DNA of 64,000 bases from Dichetophora obliterata (Eukaryota > Arthropoda > Insecta > Diptera > Sciomyzidae). The stretch spans positions 190,656,962-190,720,961 of the forward strand of contig OY986438.1 of assembly GCA_963920525.1 (NCBI GenBank). The letters are read 5' to 3'. The stretch's first letter is position 1; every line of letters starts with the position of its first letter. Of the stretch, positions 20,848-34,507 are shown piece by piece. The position numbers were made by a program, and so were the translations under genes. The notes beneath the pieces were generated by a model. The model made no database searches. It saw only the letters and a program-made list of their open reading frames with translations, and had not been told where the DNA came from.

Positions 20848-22956
20848 TGTTATGTTATGTTATGTTATGTTATGTTATATTATGTTATGTTATGTTATGT
20901 TATGTTATGTTATGTTATGTTATGTTATGTTATGTTATGTTATGTTATGTTATGTTATGTTATGTTATGTTATGTTATGTTATGTTATGTTATGTTATGT
21001 TATGTTATGTTATGTTATGTTATGTTATGTTATGTTATGTTATGTTATGTTATGTTATGTTATGTTATGTTATGTTATGTTATGTTATGTTATGTTATGT
21101 TATGTTATGTTATGTTATGTCATGTCATGTTATGTTATGTCATGTTATGTTATGTTATGTTATGTTATGTTATGTTATGTTATGTTATGTCATGTTATGT
21201 TATGTTATGTTATGTTATGTTATGTTATGTTATGTTATGTTATGTTATGTTATGTTATGTTATGTTATGTTATGTTATGTTATGTTATGTTATGTTATGT
21301 TATGTTATGTTATGTTATGTTATGTTATGTTATGTTATGTTATGTTATGTTATGTTATGTTATGTTATGTTATGTTATGTTATGTTATGTTATGTTATGT
21401 TATGTTATGTTATGTTATGTTATGTTATGTTATGTTATGTTATGTTATGTTATGTTATGTTATGTTATGTTATGTTATGTTATGTTATGTTATGTTATGT
21501 TATGTTATGTTATGTTATGTTATGTTATGTTATGTTATGTTATGTTATGTTATGTTATGTTATGTTATGTTATGTTATGTTATGTTATGTTATGTTATGT
21601 TATGTTATGTTATGTTATGTTATGTTATGTTATGTTATGTTATGTTATGTTATGTTATGTTATGTTATGTTATGTTATGTTATGTTATGTTATGTTATGT
21701 TATGTTATGTTATGTTATGTTATGTTATGTTATGTTATGTTATGTTATGTTATGTTATGTTATGTTATGTTATGTTATGTTATGTTATGTTATGTTATGT
21801 TATGTTATGTTATGTTATGTTATGTTATGTTATGTTATGTTATGTTATGTTATGTTATGTTATGTTATGTTATGTTATGTTATGTTATGTTATGTTATGT
21901 TATGTTATGTTATGTTATGTTATGTTATGTTATGTTATGTTATGTTATGTTATGTTATGTTATGTTATGTTACGTTACGTTATGTTATGTTATGTTATGT
22001 TATGTTACGTTATGTTATGTTATGTTATGTTATGTTATGTTATGTTATGTTATGTTATGTTATGTTATGTTATGTTATGTTATGTTATGTTATGTTATGT
22101 TATGTTATGTTATGTTATGTTATGTTATGTTATGTTATGTTATGTTATGTTATGTTATGTTATGTTATGTTATGTTATGTTATGTTATGTTATGTTATGT
22201 TATGTTATGTTATGTTATGTTATGTTATGTTATGTTATGTTATGTTATGTTATGTTATGTTATGTTATGTTATGTTATGTTATGTTATGTTATGTTATGT
22301 TATGTTATGTTATGTTATGTTATGTTATGTTATGTTATGTTATGTTATGTTATGTTATGTTATGTTATGTTATGTTATGTTATGTTATGTTATGTTATGT
22401 TATGTTATGTTATGTTATGTTATGTTATGTTATGTTATGTTATGTTATGTTATGTTATGTTATGTTATGTTATGTTATGTTATGTTATGTTATGTTATGT
22501 TATGTTATGTTATGTTATGTTATGTTATGTTATGTTATGTTATGTTATGTTATGTTATGTTATGTTATGTTATGTTATGTTATGTTATGTTATGTTATGT
22601 TATGTTATGTTATGTTATGTTATGTTATGTTATGTTATGTTATGTTATGTTATGTTATGTTATGTTATGTTATGTTATGTTATGTTATGTTATGTTATGT
22701 TATGTTATGTTATGTTATGTTATGTTATGTTATGTTATGTTATGTTATGTTATGTTATGTTATGTTATGTTATGTTATGTTATGTTATGTTATGTTATGT
22801 TATGTTATGTTATGTTATGTTATGTTATGTTATGTTATGTTATGTTATGTTATGTTATGTTATGTTATGTTATGTTATGTTATGTTATGTTATGTTATGT
22901 TATGTTATGTTATGTTATGTTATGTTATGTTATGTTATGTTATGTTATTTTATGTT
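20848..22956. repeat. (TATGT)n pentamer array, about 420 units
   Basis: About 2.1 kb of TATGT repeats has very few variants: CATGT units at 21121-21145 and 21191, and TACGT units at 21971-21980 and 22006. The very long open frames (one per phase, since 5 is prime to 3 and the unit lacks a stop combination) are artefacts. Length in the assembly may understate or overstate the real array. Confidence 0.97.
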
Positions 22957-25900
22957 AATAACATGCACTAGTACGTTTTACTAAACTTTAGTTTAAGAGC
23001 TTAACGTTCTAATTTTATGATTTTTGCTATCTGACGTTCGGGCACCGGATTTCCAAATTAAAAACAAAGTTTTTCAGCCTTTGAATCTATATGAAACCAT
23101 AATCAAACATCTATAAAGTCAGTGATCTGCAAAATTGTTTTCTACTCATTTAACTTGGCTGACTTGGGTGCCACAAAATCGATTATTAACACATTAATAA
23201 ATTAGTTCAGCGTGTTAAGAAAAAAAAAACTGATGATAGAAATAACAAAATCTTTATAAATAAACATAATTAACACAAAGCATAAAATTAGCAAGCAAAA
23301 ACCGACAAAATGTGATGATAACGGTCAATAAGCATAACACAGAACATGAAGTTATGACTTAAATAATGCACAACAAAAATAAATAATAAAAACTCAAGCA
23401 GAAAGAAGTAGTTACTTTATATTAACTAAGGAACTCAAGAGCTAAAGAAACCAGTAAGAAAAGTTTTGAAAGTAATTAAAAATGCGCCTAGAGAGCATGA
23501 AAGCCGCACAACCGAAGAGCGAAAAACTTGCACCGGAACATAAAATACAATAAAAATAAATATTTAGGTTAAAAGCTGAGTGAAATTAGGAAGGAATAAA
23601 ACAAACAGTAATTGGCAATAATGTTGGTAATTCGGAAGAATTTTACCTATTAATTAAAAATGCCATTCGTATAATTAAGCGAGACTATAATTGCTATGGA
23701 TACTCTCGATAGCAACAGCTTCTTCTGACCCACCAAATCTACCCAACCATACCGTGCTTTTAAGCTATGCCGAAAAATATGAAGGAATTCAAAGTTTTGG
23801 AAACATTTTCTGTGCTAAATAACTTTATTAGCTGATTTCATATTTTTATTGACCATAGAAAATTATGTTAAGAAGAAATGAATAGACAATAATATGACCA
23901 ATTATTAAACGAAAGCTCTATATTATCATATTAAATAATTGCTTAAAATTATCAATTAATATGAAAGTTTCTGCAACTGTTTTCAAAATTATTAAAATTT
24001 TAGCGACCTGGTAACGATTCGTAACTTAATGTACAACGAAAAAATGCAGTCGGTCAGTAAGCAACAAGCTGGCAAAACAACAACAAACCGAATAAAACAA
24101 CGGCTAATGAAATGTACCAACGCCATTACTAGCCTCTATGGGCCAGACTCAAAGTCAAGCGTACAAAATAATTCACCAACATGAAGCTGTCTGTCAGGTT
24201 CATGAACGTCAAGTTGTCAGCACATAAAAATATTTAAGACCTCTGGCAGGTTGTAGAAGAAAATTTTTGATTTTAACAAAATCATAAAAATAACTACAAA
24301 TCATTAAAACTTGCACTGAATTCACACAAAAGTTGTGAAGAAAGTTAAGTTATTTTTTTACTATCGCCAGGCTTCAATCAAAGGTGTTAAAATAGTCTTG
24401 AAATGATTTAGCTGTTTTTGCAATAAAAATTCAAATTATTTTGACACTAAACCTATTAATTCAAACTTAATTCAAACCAGTCGTGATTTACAGCGATTGT
24501 AATCGAATCGGATAAAAATAAAAGCGAAGAATTTTTATTATTGGCAAAAGCTAATCACGATAAAATGGGCGAAGATCTTAATTCATGCAAAGTGTTTTAT
24601 TGTTGAAGAAAGTATGGAGGATAGGCAAAGCAAAAACAAAAGAAAATTATGCTCAATAACTTTATAAATAACAACAATAAAGAGGGCAGGCAACGCGTCA
24701 TGTATTTAACTGCAAATGTAAAAGAAAAGAAAGACTATAAATCCGATAACAAATCTTTAAAATAACAATGTACCAAGTACAAAGAAGTAATGTTGAAGAA
24801 AAAAAAAACAAAAACAGAATAGAAAGATATTTTGAGTGATTATCGGTGCACAAGTCATCGCAGAGTAAAGCAACAGCAACAACAATGGAAAAAATAAGCA
24901 CCGTTTAGATTTTCAATACAGTGTTAAAGAAATTGAGAATTAATATTGAACAATAACAACAAACAAACAAACAAACAGACAACTACAGGTAAATGAAATC
25001 GAAAGTTAAGCAATTAAAATCATACAAGCAACACTCGTATCCAGAGATACTCTCAACCAGTAAAAGATACATACATAAAAAAAGACAGTAAAAATAGCTT
25101 TAAGCTAGATGCGGTGTAGCGCGTAGTTAAGTGTTAATTAAGTATGCTAAAATAAGAAATGTAAACAGAACTTTAGAGAAAAAAATTGGAAAAAACACAT
25201 ATGGAGAAATTAGACGCTGAATTGTAGAAGTAGCGGAGTTTATAAATTTTACACTTGATTCAATTTCCGAAAGTGCTTAAATAATCATCAAAACGTGTCT
25301 TGCCACCCACACAGACTGCCCGATATATAGATACTTTATTAGCTAGTGTTGCAGATAGTTGCTTTGTGGTTACTATTTGTTAAGCATAACAAAGTTTTTA
25401 TTTATTTACAAGTTGTTTTTGATGCTTTAGAGCAGCTGTTGCATCAAAAGTTCGCATCTTCATCAATTGAACTAGTATCTAAATACAGTGCCAGTATCTT
25501 CTTTCGCTTAAGCACAATATTTAGACTTTCTCTATCAACTTGGCAACATCTCATTGTTTGCTGTTGTTGTTGTTTTGATTTTTTTTTTTCATGTAACATG
25601 TTTTAATTTTTGCCAACACGAACAAAAGAGCCATAACTAAATTTTACTTCTAGCCATTTCTTAGAAACCTTAACCCAAAACCTTAGCAATTTTTTTTTTC
25701 TCTTAAAAAAACGGTTTGTTTGAGTTTCACACAAGTAGATGTTGTTGTTATTGCGGTTGTTGTTCGCCTCTGCCACCTTCTTTTACTATTTGCCCAAAGT
25801 GTGGCTTATTTTTAGCCAGATAATTAACTTTCTTTGATAGCTTTATTTTTACCAAGATTTTTGTATGCCTCGCCGTTTTAAGGCGAAGGCATGAAGACAC

Positions 25901-26428
25901 GAAGTTGTTTTATCATCCTCATAACATAGTCTAGCTGCAACATGTTCTCGGTCAGTTGCAATTTCAAAATTGCTAAAACAACAAGTAAGACCTCAATTTC
26001 ACAGGAGTTCTTTTTTTTGGCATCTTTTCTGGTATAGTTTAATTTTGTTATTAGCTTGGCTTTTTATGGCGATCGCTGTCAAGATCAAACGCTGGAAATA
26101 TAGGCTGAAGTTGCACGCGCTTCAATTGTTTGTTTGAAGGAGTGGAGCATCAACTCACACTGGAGCCACATGTACGAAAGGCTTGATCAAAACGAAAAAT
26201 GGACAAATAGTTTCGATTTTAGGGAAAAACTTTCTTCAAAAACAAGACTAAAACAATAAAAATTAAAGTAAACAAAAATTAAAATAAAATACAAAAAACA
26301 ATACATAAAAATATAAACAAAAAAACACTTTAAAATACAAATACAAATACAAAATACCAACACAAATACAAATTCAAATTAATATACAAATAAAAGTAAA
26401 TATACATATACATATATATATATATACA
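22957..26428. other. Long AT-rich stretch without recognised genes
   Basis: It contains scattered CAACAA/AACAAACA runs (24040-24110, 24955-24980) and A- or T-runs. A moderately GC-richer part at about 24000-24250 and one at 25870-26170 could be host regulatory or untranslated sequence. I see no open frame with motif support. Confidence 0.4.
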
Positions 26429-26653
26429 TTAGGGCGGGTCAATTTGTATGGACGAAAAAAAGCTGTGCGGACTTTCGTAAATAGATTTTGTTCTCAATTA
26501 TAAAATATGAATGTATGAATGTATGTGTATGAATCTATTTACGAAAGTCCGCACAGCTTTTTTTCAGAATTTGTATATGCTGTAGTGGAGAAAAAGTCTT
26601 GAAATTACATGTATTTTACGAATTTCGCTGAGCCAGAATTTGACCCGCCCTAA
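26429..26653. mobile_element. 225-bp MITE of the TTAGGGNGGGTC family with nested palindrome
   Basis: TTAGGGCGGGTCAATTTG and the right end AATTTGACCCGCCCTAA are terminal inverted repeats in a TATACATA microsatellite. Inside, arms at about 26455-26487 and 26532-26566 (GCTGTGCGGACTTTCGTAAA and its complement) make a second, tighter hairpin. Confidence 0.85.
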
Positions 26654-26702
26654 TATACATATACATACATACATTACATATAAAAATACAAATACAAATC
26701 CA

Positions 26703-27388
26703 AATAAAAATAAAAATAAAAATAAAAATAAAAATAAAAATAAAAATTAAAAATAAAAATAAAAATAAAAATAAAAATAAAAATTAAAATAAAAATAAAA
26801 ATAAAAATAAAAATAAAAATAAAAATAAAAATAAAAATAAAAATAAAAATAAAAATAAAAATAAAAATAAAAATAAAAATAAAAATAAAAATAAAAATAA
26901 AAATAAAAATAAAAATAAAAATAAAAATAAAAATAAAAATAAAAATAAAAATAAAAATAAAAATAAAAATAAAAATAATAATAAAAATAAAAATAAAAAT
27001 AAAAATAAAAATAAAAATAAAAATAAAAATAAAAATAAAAATAAAAATAAAAATAAAAATAAAAATAAAAATAAAAATAAAAATAAAAATAAAAATAAAA
27101 ATAAAAATAAAAATAAAAATAAAAATAAAAATAAAAATAAAAATAAAAATAAAAATAAAAATAAAAATAAAAATAAAAATAAAAATAAAAATAAAAATAA
27201 AAATAAAAATAAAAATAAAAATAAAAATAAAAATAAAAATAAAAATAAAAATAAAAATAAAAATAAAAATAAAAATAAAAATAAAAATAAACATAAAAAT
27301 AAAAATAAAAATAAAAGTAAAAATAAAAATAAATATAAAAAATAAAAAAAATTAAAAATAAAAATAAAAAAAAATAAAAAAAATAATG
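26703..27388. repeat. (AAAAAT)n hexamer microsatellite
   Basis: About 100 units of AAAAAT are almost perfect, with rare changes (AATAAT at 26976, ACATAA at 27291) and erosion after 27300. The long minus-strand IF-repeat open frame is an artefact. The array starts about 50 bp after the MITE. Confidence 0.95.
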
Positions 27389-30310
27389 GTTATGAATTCA
27401 ATGCTCACAGCGTTCAAAGAAATATTTTTAATACTTATATTTATATTTTCTTGTTATAATAGACGCAAGCAAAACGAAACAATTCTATGACGGTTGTTGT
27501 AAAAAAAGTCAGACAAACGACGGAAAACGGTGTCGGAGAAAAGCAACGCTATTGAGATTTCACTCAAGCAAATCTCAAAACGAGGCGTAAAAGCTTCGCT
27601 TCAACAAAATAATTTTAATTATAGTTTTTTGTTATTACGAAAAATTGTGATTTCTTTGTACACTAGCTTATTGCAAAAATTCATTGAAAAGGTATTAAAA
27701 TAGTATTATTGATGAATAATTCCATGATACAATATTTTCAAAGAAATTTACAATATTTAAGGAATTATATCATTCGATTCGCGACAACACCGAGGTCGTG
27801 AAGTGCGACCAGGCAACGGTAATTGTGTTTTGTCCATCCGCTGACGCAATTAAATACAGTTTTTAAATAGAATCAAAAATTATTCGTTATTTGTGATATA
27901 GGCTAAAGACTATCTCACGATTTGGCCAAATAATTTAATCGCCACCTTAGAGTCTCGAGGAGTCTACTTGAGCTAGGGAAGCCTAGCTTTCAGAGTAACC
28001 TAAATCCCAAAAAAAAAATTATATATATTACATTTTAGCTTCAAAAATTAAAACAACAATGCAATTATTTTTACGGTATCAACACATCATTATGCCAAGT
28101 CACCTTAGATAAAAAGCACATCCAAACTTTTTCAAATTTTAAAAAATTCTCCTGCATGATTAATTCATCTGGTATGGATGACAGCTAAAAACCCCACTTT
28201 CGTTTTTAATTAATTTTGTGAAGTTCAGAAGCTACTTTCTTTGAATTTTTATAGCCATTGTTATTTAAGGAAATTTTAAGCAAAATGCAAAATTAAGTAT
28301 TATTTTATGATGCTTGAAGCGAAGCTTATTGCAACTATCCTTAACTCCATGCAAAAAACTTTTCCTACAAAATGTGACTCACAGATTGCTTGAAGCAATT
28401 GTGTTGTAAATTACTTTCACATATAATTTCATATAAAGTGATTATATATAAAATTCGATAATAATCATTTGAATACTTATACGTTTACAGAAGTATTTAA
28501 GTTACACACACATAATAAAAAATTTTTTGTAGTGAAGTTAATTAAATAATATTTATTTTTTTTTAATATTTCTGAACGTACGGGAGATGTCACACTCGAC
28601 TGTCTAATCCTTGACAAGCTTATTAAATTAATTTATTAATGCCAATTTATATAAAATCAAATAAAAAAAAATTTCGCCATTTTATTGCAAACAGTTAATA
28701 AAATATGCCAAATAAAAATTTTTTCGTTGCTATGGGAGGTGTAACGCGCTTATGTTTTAGAAAGTTTATAACATTGAAGAAATCTTAAAAACAAAACTTT
28801 GCTCAATTTTATGAAGTCTATTAAAAATTGCTACTACTGGACCCAATGTGCTGTGCGGTATTGATTTAGCCATTGTTTAAACTTGCTGATCCTTATCAAC
28901 TTTGGTGCATGTAGTTCGAACATCATAGCTTTGTTGTGCGTTTTTTTTTTTTCTTTACTCTTCCTAATAACTCTTTTTCTTAACTGTTGCTGTTGAAGAA
29001 ATAGTTCAAAATATCAATAGTTTATTCGACCTAATTGAGGCTTTAAAAACTTAATTAGTCAGAATAGAATCGCTTTTACTGTTTTCGTTTTGTCGTCAGT
29101 GGCTGTAAGCAATTTCTCACAAAGTGTAAACTTTTCCTTTTTTTTTGTTTTTCTTGTTAGATTATGCAGCTTGCGGCCAATAAAAAAAAGTTGTCTTAAT
29201 CCACCAATTAAAGTTTTTATGCATAAATCAGCCTAGAGTAATCATTTATTAAGATTTACCTAAGAAAATTTCACTTTTATTTTTTCTATATCACTCTTTG
29301 TTTTTATTGCTTCTAACAATTATGACTTCAACAGGTGAAATTTTTACTTCCTGGCCGCCAGATCGCCTCAACAGCAGCACGCACAATCGACGCCGTATCT
29401 TTAATCAAGAGTCTTAAGTAAATTGATAATATTTCTTTTTTAAGAAAAAACAAATAAAAATTGCTTTTATTGTTGCTGTGTGAACTAGCTAATAATTTTG
29501 GTCTGTGTCGGTCATAATTAGCCAGTTGGATAGGTAAAGACGCCAACACCACATCAAAGACCAAAAAAAAAACTTGCACAGTTAATAGCAATATAAATAG
29601 ACATAGATATGAAAGTGGAAGTTGTTCGATGTTGGAGGAGGAGTAGCAGTTGGAGTAGTAATAGTAGGAGAAGAAGGCATTCTGGGAATAGCGTGGTTGA
29701 AAGTATATTCGAGAGTTGTGTGTCTTTAAATTGGGCAACTTAAAATACAGCTGCAAGGCTCTATTTTAATTAAAATCTGCCGAAAAACTAGCTAATAATC
29801 AGTTATATAGAGAAAACAAAAGAAAAATTATTTAAAAAAATTTAGAGACACTCACGGCTACTCCAGAACCAAGTGGTAGCATTTTAAGTTTCACCGCGTT
29901 AAATGGACACCGCTTTGATAAAACTGACTTTCGACAAATGTGACTGATGATAAAATAGACCTTTTTTTCTAAATATTAATCCAGTCCAATTAATGACAGG
30001 GCGAGAACAAACGAATTTGTTGACACCAATAGCGATAGTTTTGCTATCATAGCATAAACAACTTTCCGAAATTTGCATTTCTAATAATAGTCAAAATGAG
30101 AAAAAGTGAAAATAAATATTTAAAAGCTGTGAGATGTTATATTCGACCTGGCTTGGAAGTTAGTTAAATCAGCATAATGATTTAGTTTAAGAAGGACTTT
30201 GACCGAGCTTCTATAGATCAATTGAGTTGTGCTTGTTATTAAATGTTTAAGCACAAATGATCAAGAAATGAACCTACAATTTTTACGCCGACATCGAACG
30301 GCTTATGCTT
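27389..30310. other. AT-rich spacer with one possible coding scrap
   Basis: At about 27780-27870 a short open stretch reads DNTEVVKCDQATVIVFCPSA and then meets a stop. It looks coding-derived, but I do not recognise it. A 142-codon minus-strand frame (29328-29756) has low-complexity composition and no motif. No RNA gene or transposon terminus was found. Confidence 0.35.
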
Positions 30311-30311
30311 G

Positions 30312-30522
30312 GTTTTCACTATGTCATTTTCAGTGGCCAGTTGTTGTCAATCAAATTGAAAATAACAACATGTTGACATTTTTTCTAACTTTGGCAACCT
30401 TGGAAATTAAAAAACTATTAAATTTATTAATGAAACTATGCAGAAGATGTTCCAGAGTTTTATTAAGGTGATATTTCAGGTGACAATCTTTTGTGTCGTC
30501 ATAAAAATGACATAGTGAAAAC
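30312..30522. mobile_element. 211-bp MITE with 19-bp inverted termini
   Basis: GTTTTCACTATGTCATTTT at the left is perfectly mirrored by AAAATGACATAGTGAAAAC at the right. No target duplication is evident and there is no coding capacity. Confidence 0.75.
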
Positions 30523-31711
30523 GAAACATTATGTTGTCAAGAAGCTTTATATGGCATTTTTTTTACTTTTTTTAGGTTGCCATTGCTGCAGAGAGGTGAC
30601 GCAGAGTAGTTTCAAAATGGAATTAAGTCATTTGTTCGTGATGTAATTTTTATTCGTTTGTTTTAAATTTAAGTTAAGAAATGTTTCAAGAGTATGTTTC
30701 CAAAAAAAAATTTCTGTGATAAGTCTTCCCAATTTTCGTAGACGAGTAGTGAATGTCGACAAATTTTTTTCCTTTCAAAAGAAACCACAATTTTAAGCTG
30801 TTTTTCGGTAGATACTGTTTTGACATAACTGCTTGTTTTCACTAAATCCTTTTTAAATACCATTTATTTATGTATCTAAAACACACTTTATTATTGATAC
30901 CAGCGATGTATATAAGGGGGGATTCAGGGGGTTCAAACTCCCCCCTTAGCAATCCAGAATATTTTTATATATTGAATAAAAACACACATATTCCAAATTA
31001 TTTAATTTTGCCAAAACATGAAGACAAACTGAAAATTTTAAATGAGTGGTTTGGTTAGATATTAAGTTAAATATAATACAATTTTAATATTTTACTTTAT
31101 TTTTTGCCTTTTGATGCTAACGTACTAACGCACCCTGGATTAGAAAGTATCAAAACCGAGGATTAATTAAAAAAATCAAACAAAGTTTTGACAATAATTT
31201 TTGGTACAGAGTTAAAGTAGATATATGTATGTCCGCATCACTTAGTAAATTTTTTATTTTTATATTAATGCAACTGCACGCTGTCAAAACTCACTTATTG
31301 TTTGTATTTTTGCGCAAAATGGTGAAAACTGGCTTTTTTACATTTTTAATCAATTTGTTTTTCGTAAAATAACAAAAAATACTACATTTTTTAAATAGAG
31401 CCTTAAACGTCAGGTATTTATCTATATATTAAAAAAAAAGTGGTGTGAAAAAGTATTAAAAAATATTTTGTATTTATTTTTAAAAAAAGGTTCTCAAGCT
31501 ACGGAATTGTTTATGTACATGCGGAGTTTTTTAATGTGGATTGACTATAATTTATTAAAAGTTCTTATATATTTAAAAAAAAAGGCATTTAAACTTTCAT
31601 AATCAGAATTGAAATTTTGCGCATATTTGCGCCATTTAAAAAAAAACTATTTTATGTGAAACAACTCTGCCAAAAACGTATTGTTGCTTTTCTAATACCA
31701 TTGCATTTACA
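30523..31711. other. AT-rich spacer, nothing recognised
   Basis: A TATAAGGGGGGATTC phrase near 30912 might be an old transposon end, but no partner was found. The rest is A/T-run rich. Confidence 0.35.
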
Positions 31712-32818
31712 CGCAGAGAAAAGACATGGTTGAGACATGATTACAATAATACATTTTGTTTTTACTAAAATTATTATACTATTTCTGCAAACACAAATTT
31801 TTGCCTTAATTAAGTCCTTATTTTCCAATGGTGGTACCAAAAATAACATTATGGTTTAAATCATACTATCGTCAACATAGTATGATGGGCTCAATTATTA
31901 GTTGCATCAACAATGTTGTGGTTCTGTCAATCATGATAAATGTGAATATTATGATAGAGACAAACATACTAGAATGCGTAATGTTTGTCTGAACTATTCT
32001 TTGATTGTGGGCAAACGAAGCAGAACATAGCCAAAAATTTAAAGAACTTATTGTGTCTGAACAGTTTGCAGGAAAACCTTTCACTTCATTCAGACACAAC
32101 AAATTTTATCGATTCCCGGCTATGTATCGTTTCGTTTGTCAACTCTTCAATTATTGTGTTTTATTTAAAACGCACAGAAAAGTAACATTTTGATTGTAGC
32201 AAACATATTTCTATTTACCGTAAATAAATTTCGCAATTCTGACCATATTTTGTTTATCATACATATTGCTATTTTTGTGACAATGCACTCAATGTACCAT
32301 GTTTATGAATAGCTTTAGTCAGGCAAGCGATAGTAGCGGCTGTGGCCTACTGGTAGCGTACGTGGCTCATAAGCGAAAGAACCACGGTTCGAACCCCAGC
32401 TCAGACAGAAAGATTTATCAAAAAAATTTTTCAATTGAATTAATATTTCTGTTCAGCTGCAGAGAATGTCAAACCTCTGGGGATATCTTATAATTAATAA
32501 TGTAGTAATTGGAGTGCATTAAAATAAGATTATTGTTTCAATAATATTCTGGTGTCTAAAAAAAAGCATAATATGCATAGTTGTTGCATTTAGAATGATA
32601 TTTTCGTCCCAATAAGATACTAATGATTGCTTCAAAAATATTTTGGTTCCTACAAAAAAGTTCATTTTGAATAAACATTTAAGTATAGTTGTTGCAATCA
32701 TTTTATCATAATCATAGAAAACATTATATGTTTAAGAACATGTTTGCAACAATCATAATCCGAATCATACTATGATCCTCATAAAACATGGTTGTTGCAA
32801 CTATGTTTTTTCTCTGCG
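31712..32818. mobile_element. 1.1-kb inverted-repeat element (CGCAGAGAAAA ends) with nested insertions
   Basis: The left end CGCAGAGAAAAGACATGGTT and the right end, read inward, CGCAGAGAAAAAACATAGTT are terminal inverted repeats. Inside are a smaller foldback (CAAACGAAGCAGAACATAGC near 32012 against GGCTATGTATCGTTTCGTTT near 32119) and a tRNA-like SINE head. There is no transposase. Confidence 0.7.
32329..32408 (+). mobile_element. tRNA-derived SINE head
   Basis: GGTTCGAACCC at 32386-32396 is a perfect Pol III B-box, and TGGCCTACTGGTAGCG upstream resembles an A-box/D-arm. A GGCTCATAAGC segment with CAT in anticodon position suggests a tRNA-Met-like origin. The acceptor and T stems do not pair properly, so it is not a functional tRNA. 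It lies inside the 31712-32818 element. Confidence 0.6.
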
Positions 32819-34507
32819 AGAACTAAGCATACTCATTTTTTCCAGTTTGCTTTTTTTGTCGACTATTTTGTTTTGGTTGTTGTTTTTTTTTTAGAAGAAA
32901 CAGTAACAAATGTGTTTTTCTTGTACTTTTTTTGTACTTGTTATTGCATTTTTTTAAGGTTTATCTGTCTTCGAAAGTGTTGTAAATATTGTGCATATAT
33001 GCTACTTGGCATCTGGTTAAATAAATGCATGTCTGTACATTAGAGTGGCCCTTTACTGTAGGGAAGACACTCTTTTTACAAATTCAAAATGTGCATGGGC
33101 CTCGGATTTTTCCTTTACATGTAAAAAATAAACTGTTAAATTTTCAGGAAAAAATATTTATATTTAAACATGCCTCTAGTGACCTCTATATTAAGAAATT
33201 TGATTTATATGGGAAGATAGTGTAGTTTTTTAAAAAAAATGTAAGCTCAAACTTTCTAAAAACTGGTATGCTTTTCATTTAATTTTTCTTTTTAACATGA
33301 AAATAAGACTAAAATTAACAGAGTTATAATTTTGTTCTTTTGGAAAAAAATCCTAATTTTTTTTCTTGTATTAAAAAAATCGAAAAAATTCAAATTTAAA
33401 AAAAATTACCCGAAATGTCTTGGAAATATTTTCTAAAACTATACCTAATACAGATACAATGTGTGCGATTACACTTAAAAATTCGATCGTTACGAAACTT
33501 TTTGATAGAAGATTGTTTCTTTTAGAAAACAATACACTAAAAAAATCGAGAAATGTGCAAATGAATTGTTTGCCAGGCGCATTTAGAATAATGCAACTAA
33601 CTGAAACAGAGAAGCCAATTTGTTCTTTTGATCCAATATGTGTCCAATTTTTACAAAATAAATAAACATGTTTTTGACTTTTCTTCAAAAATTGCAACTT
33701 CTTCCAAAAAATGCGTCTCCGTACTTTTTTTCAATTTTTCACGCAAATAGAGCATTTTTCGCTTATTCTCTCACATTTTACAACTAGCGAATTTCTGCTA
33801 TTAATTTAACGAAAAAGTGCATTTTATTGGCACATTTGTCAGTTGCACGGTTTTTTGAGCTATATGGCACTTTTTACCTCAAATTCTAGCGGCGACACTT
33901 CGTCTCAAGCAAACCAATTAATGTGCGCAGTTACGAGTCAATTGTTAAAGATCTAATAGAATGCGGCAAATATATAAATATTGCAGTCGGAACTTTTTAA
34001 AATATTTAAAGGAACGATAAAGAAGCATTTCAAGATATATTTAATAAAACTGAGATATGCTTTTATTAACTTGGAATGGAAATGAGTAAGCCTCGTTTAT
34101 CAAGATGCAATGTAACGGCAGAAATAGCAGATGATTTTTATTGAATTAAGCTTCTCATGTCGTTCGTATATGAGTTCGTAAAGTTTAATATTAAATCTTT
34201 TCAAACTGCAATAAAGGTCTTGTATCCAAATGAAATAGATATAGAAAAGTTGGGAATCGAACTTGAATTAAAAAAAACTAAACGGACCAACAATAGAAAT
34301 GAGGGTTGCAGAACAGCTCCTGAAATACTTAAATTGTTTTGCGGCGACAATTGTAGTTGTATGAAATGTATAAATTTAATTTACTCTTTTCACTTCGACT
34401 GTTGAAATCAGTTAATAAATTTGGAAAGATCTAAGGCCTTCAGAAATCTCTATGGAAATAAAAAGAACAACTATTTTTTGCTTCAGTAAACCCCCCGTTA
34501 GGAAATA
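32819..34507. other. AT-rich spacer, nothing firm
   Basis: The phrase ACATTAGAGTGGCCC near 33036 resembles a MITE end without a partner. An 82-codon frame at 34157-34405 ends in a Cys-containing tail (CGDNCSCMKC). It has no recognisable homologue, and I do not call it a gene. Confidence 0.35.

Noticed and set aside
20440..22984. Three very long plus-strand open frames (over 700 codons)
   Set aside because: They are translations of the TATGT pentamer array in three phases, with no non-repeat content.
26674..27294. 206-codon minus-strand open frame of Ile-Phe repeats
   Set aside because: It is the (AAAAAT)n microsatellite read on the other strand.
32329..32408. Functional tRNA-Met gene
   Set aside because: The A- and B-box-like sequences and CAT loop are present, but the acceptor and T stems do not pair, so it is a tRNA-derived SINE head.
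34157..34405. 82-codon frame with Cys-rich tail as a gene
   Set aside because: No recognised domain, no splice or start context, and the surroundings are AT-rich spacer.
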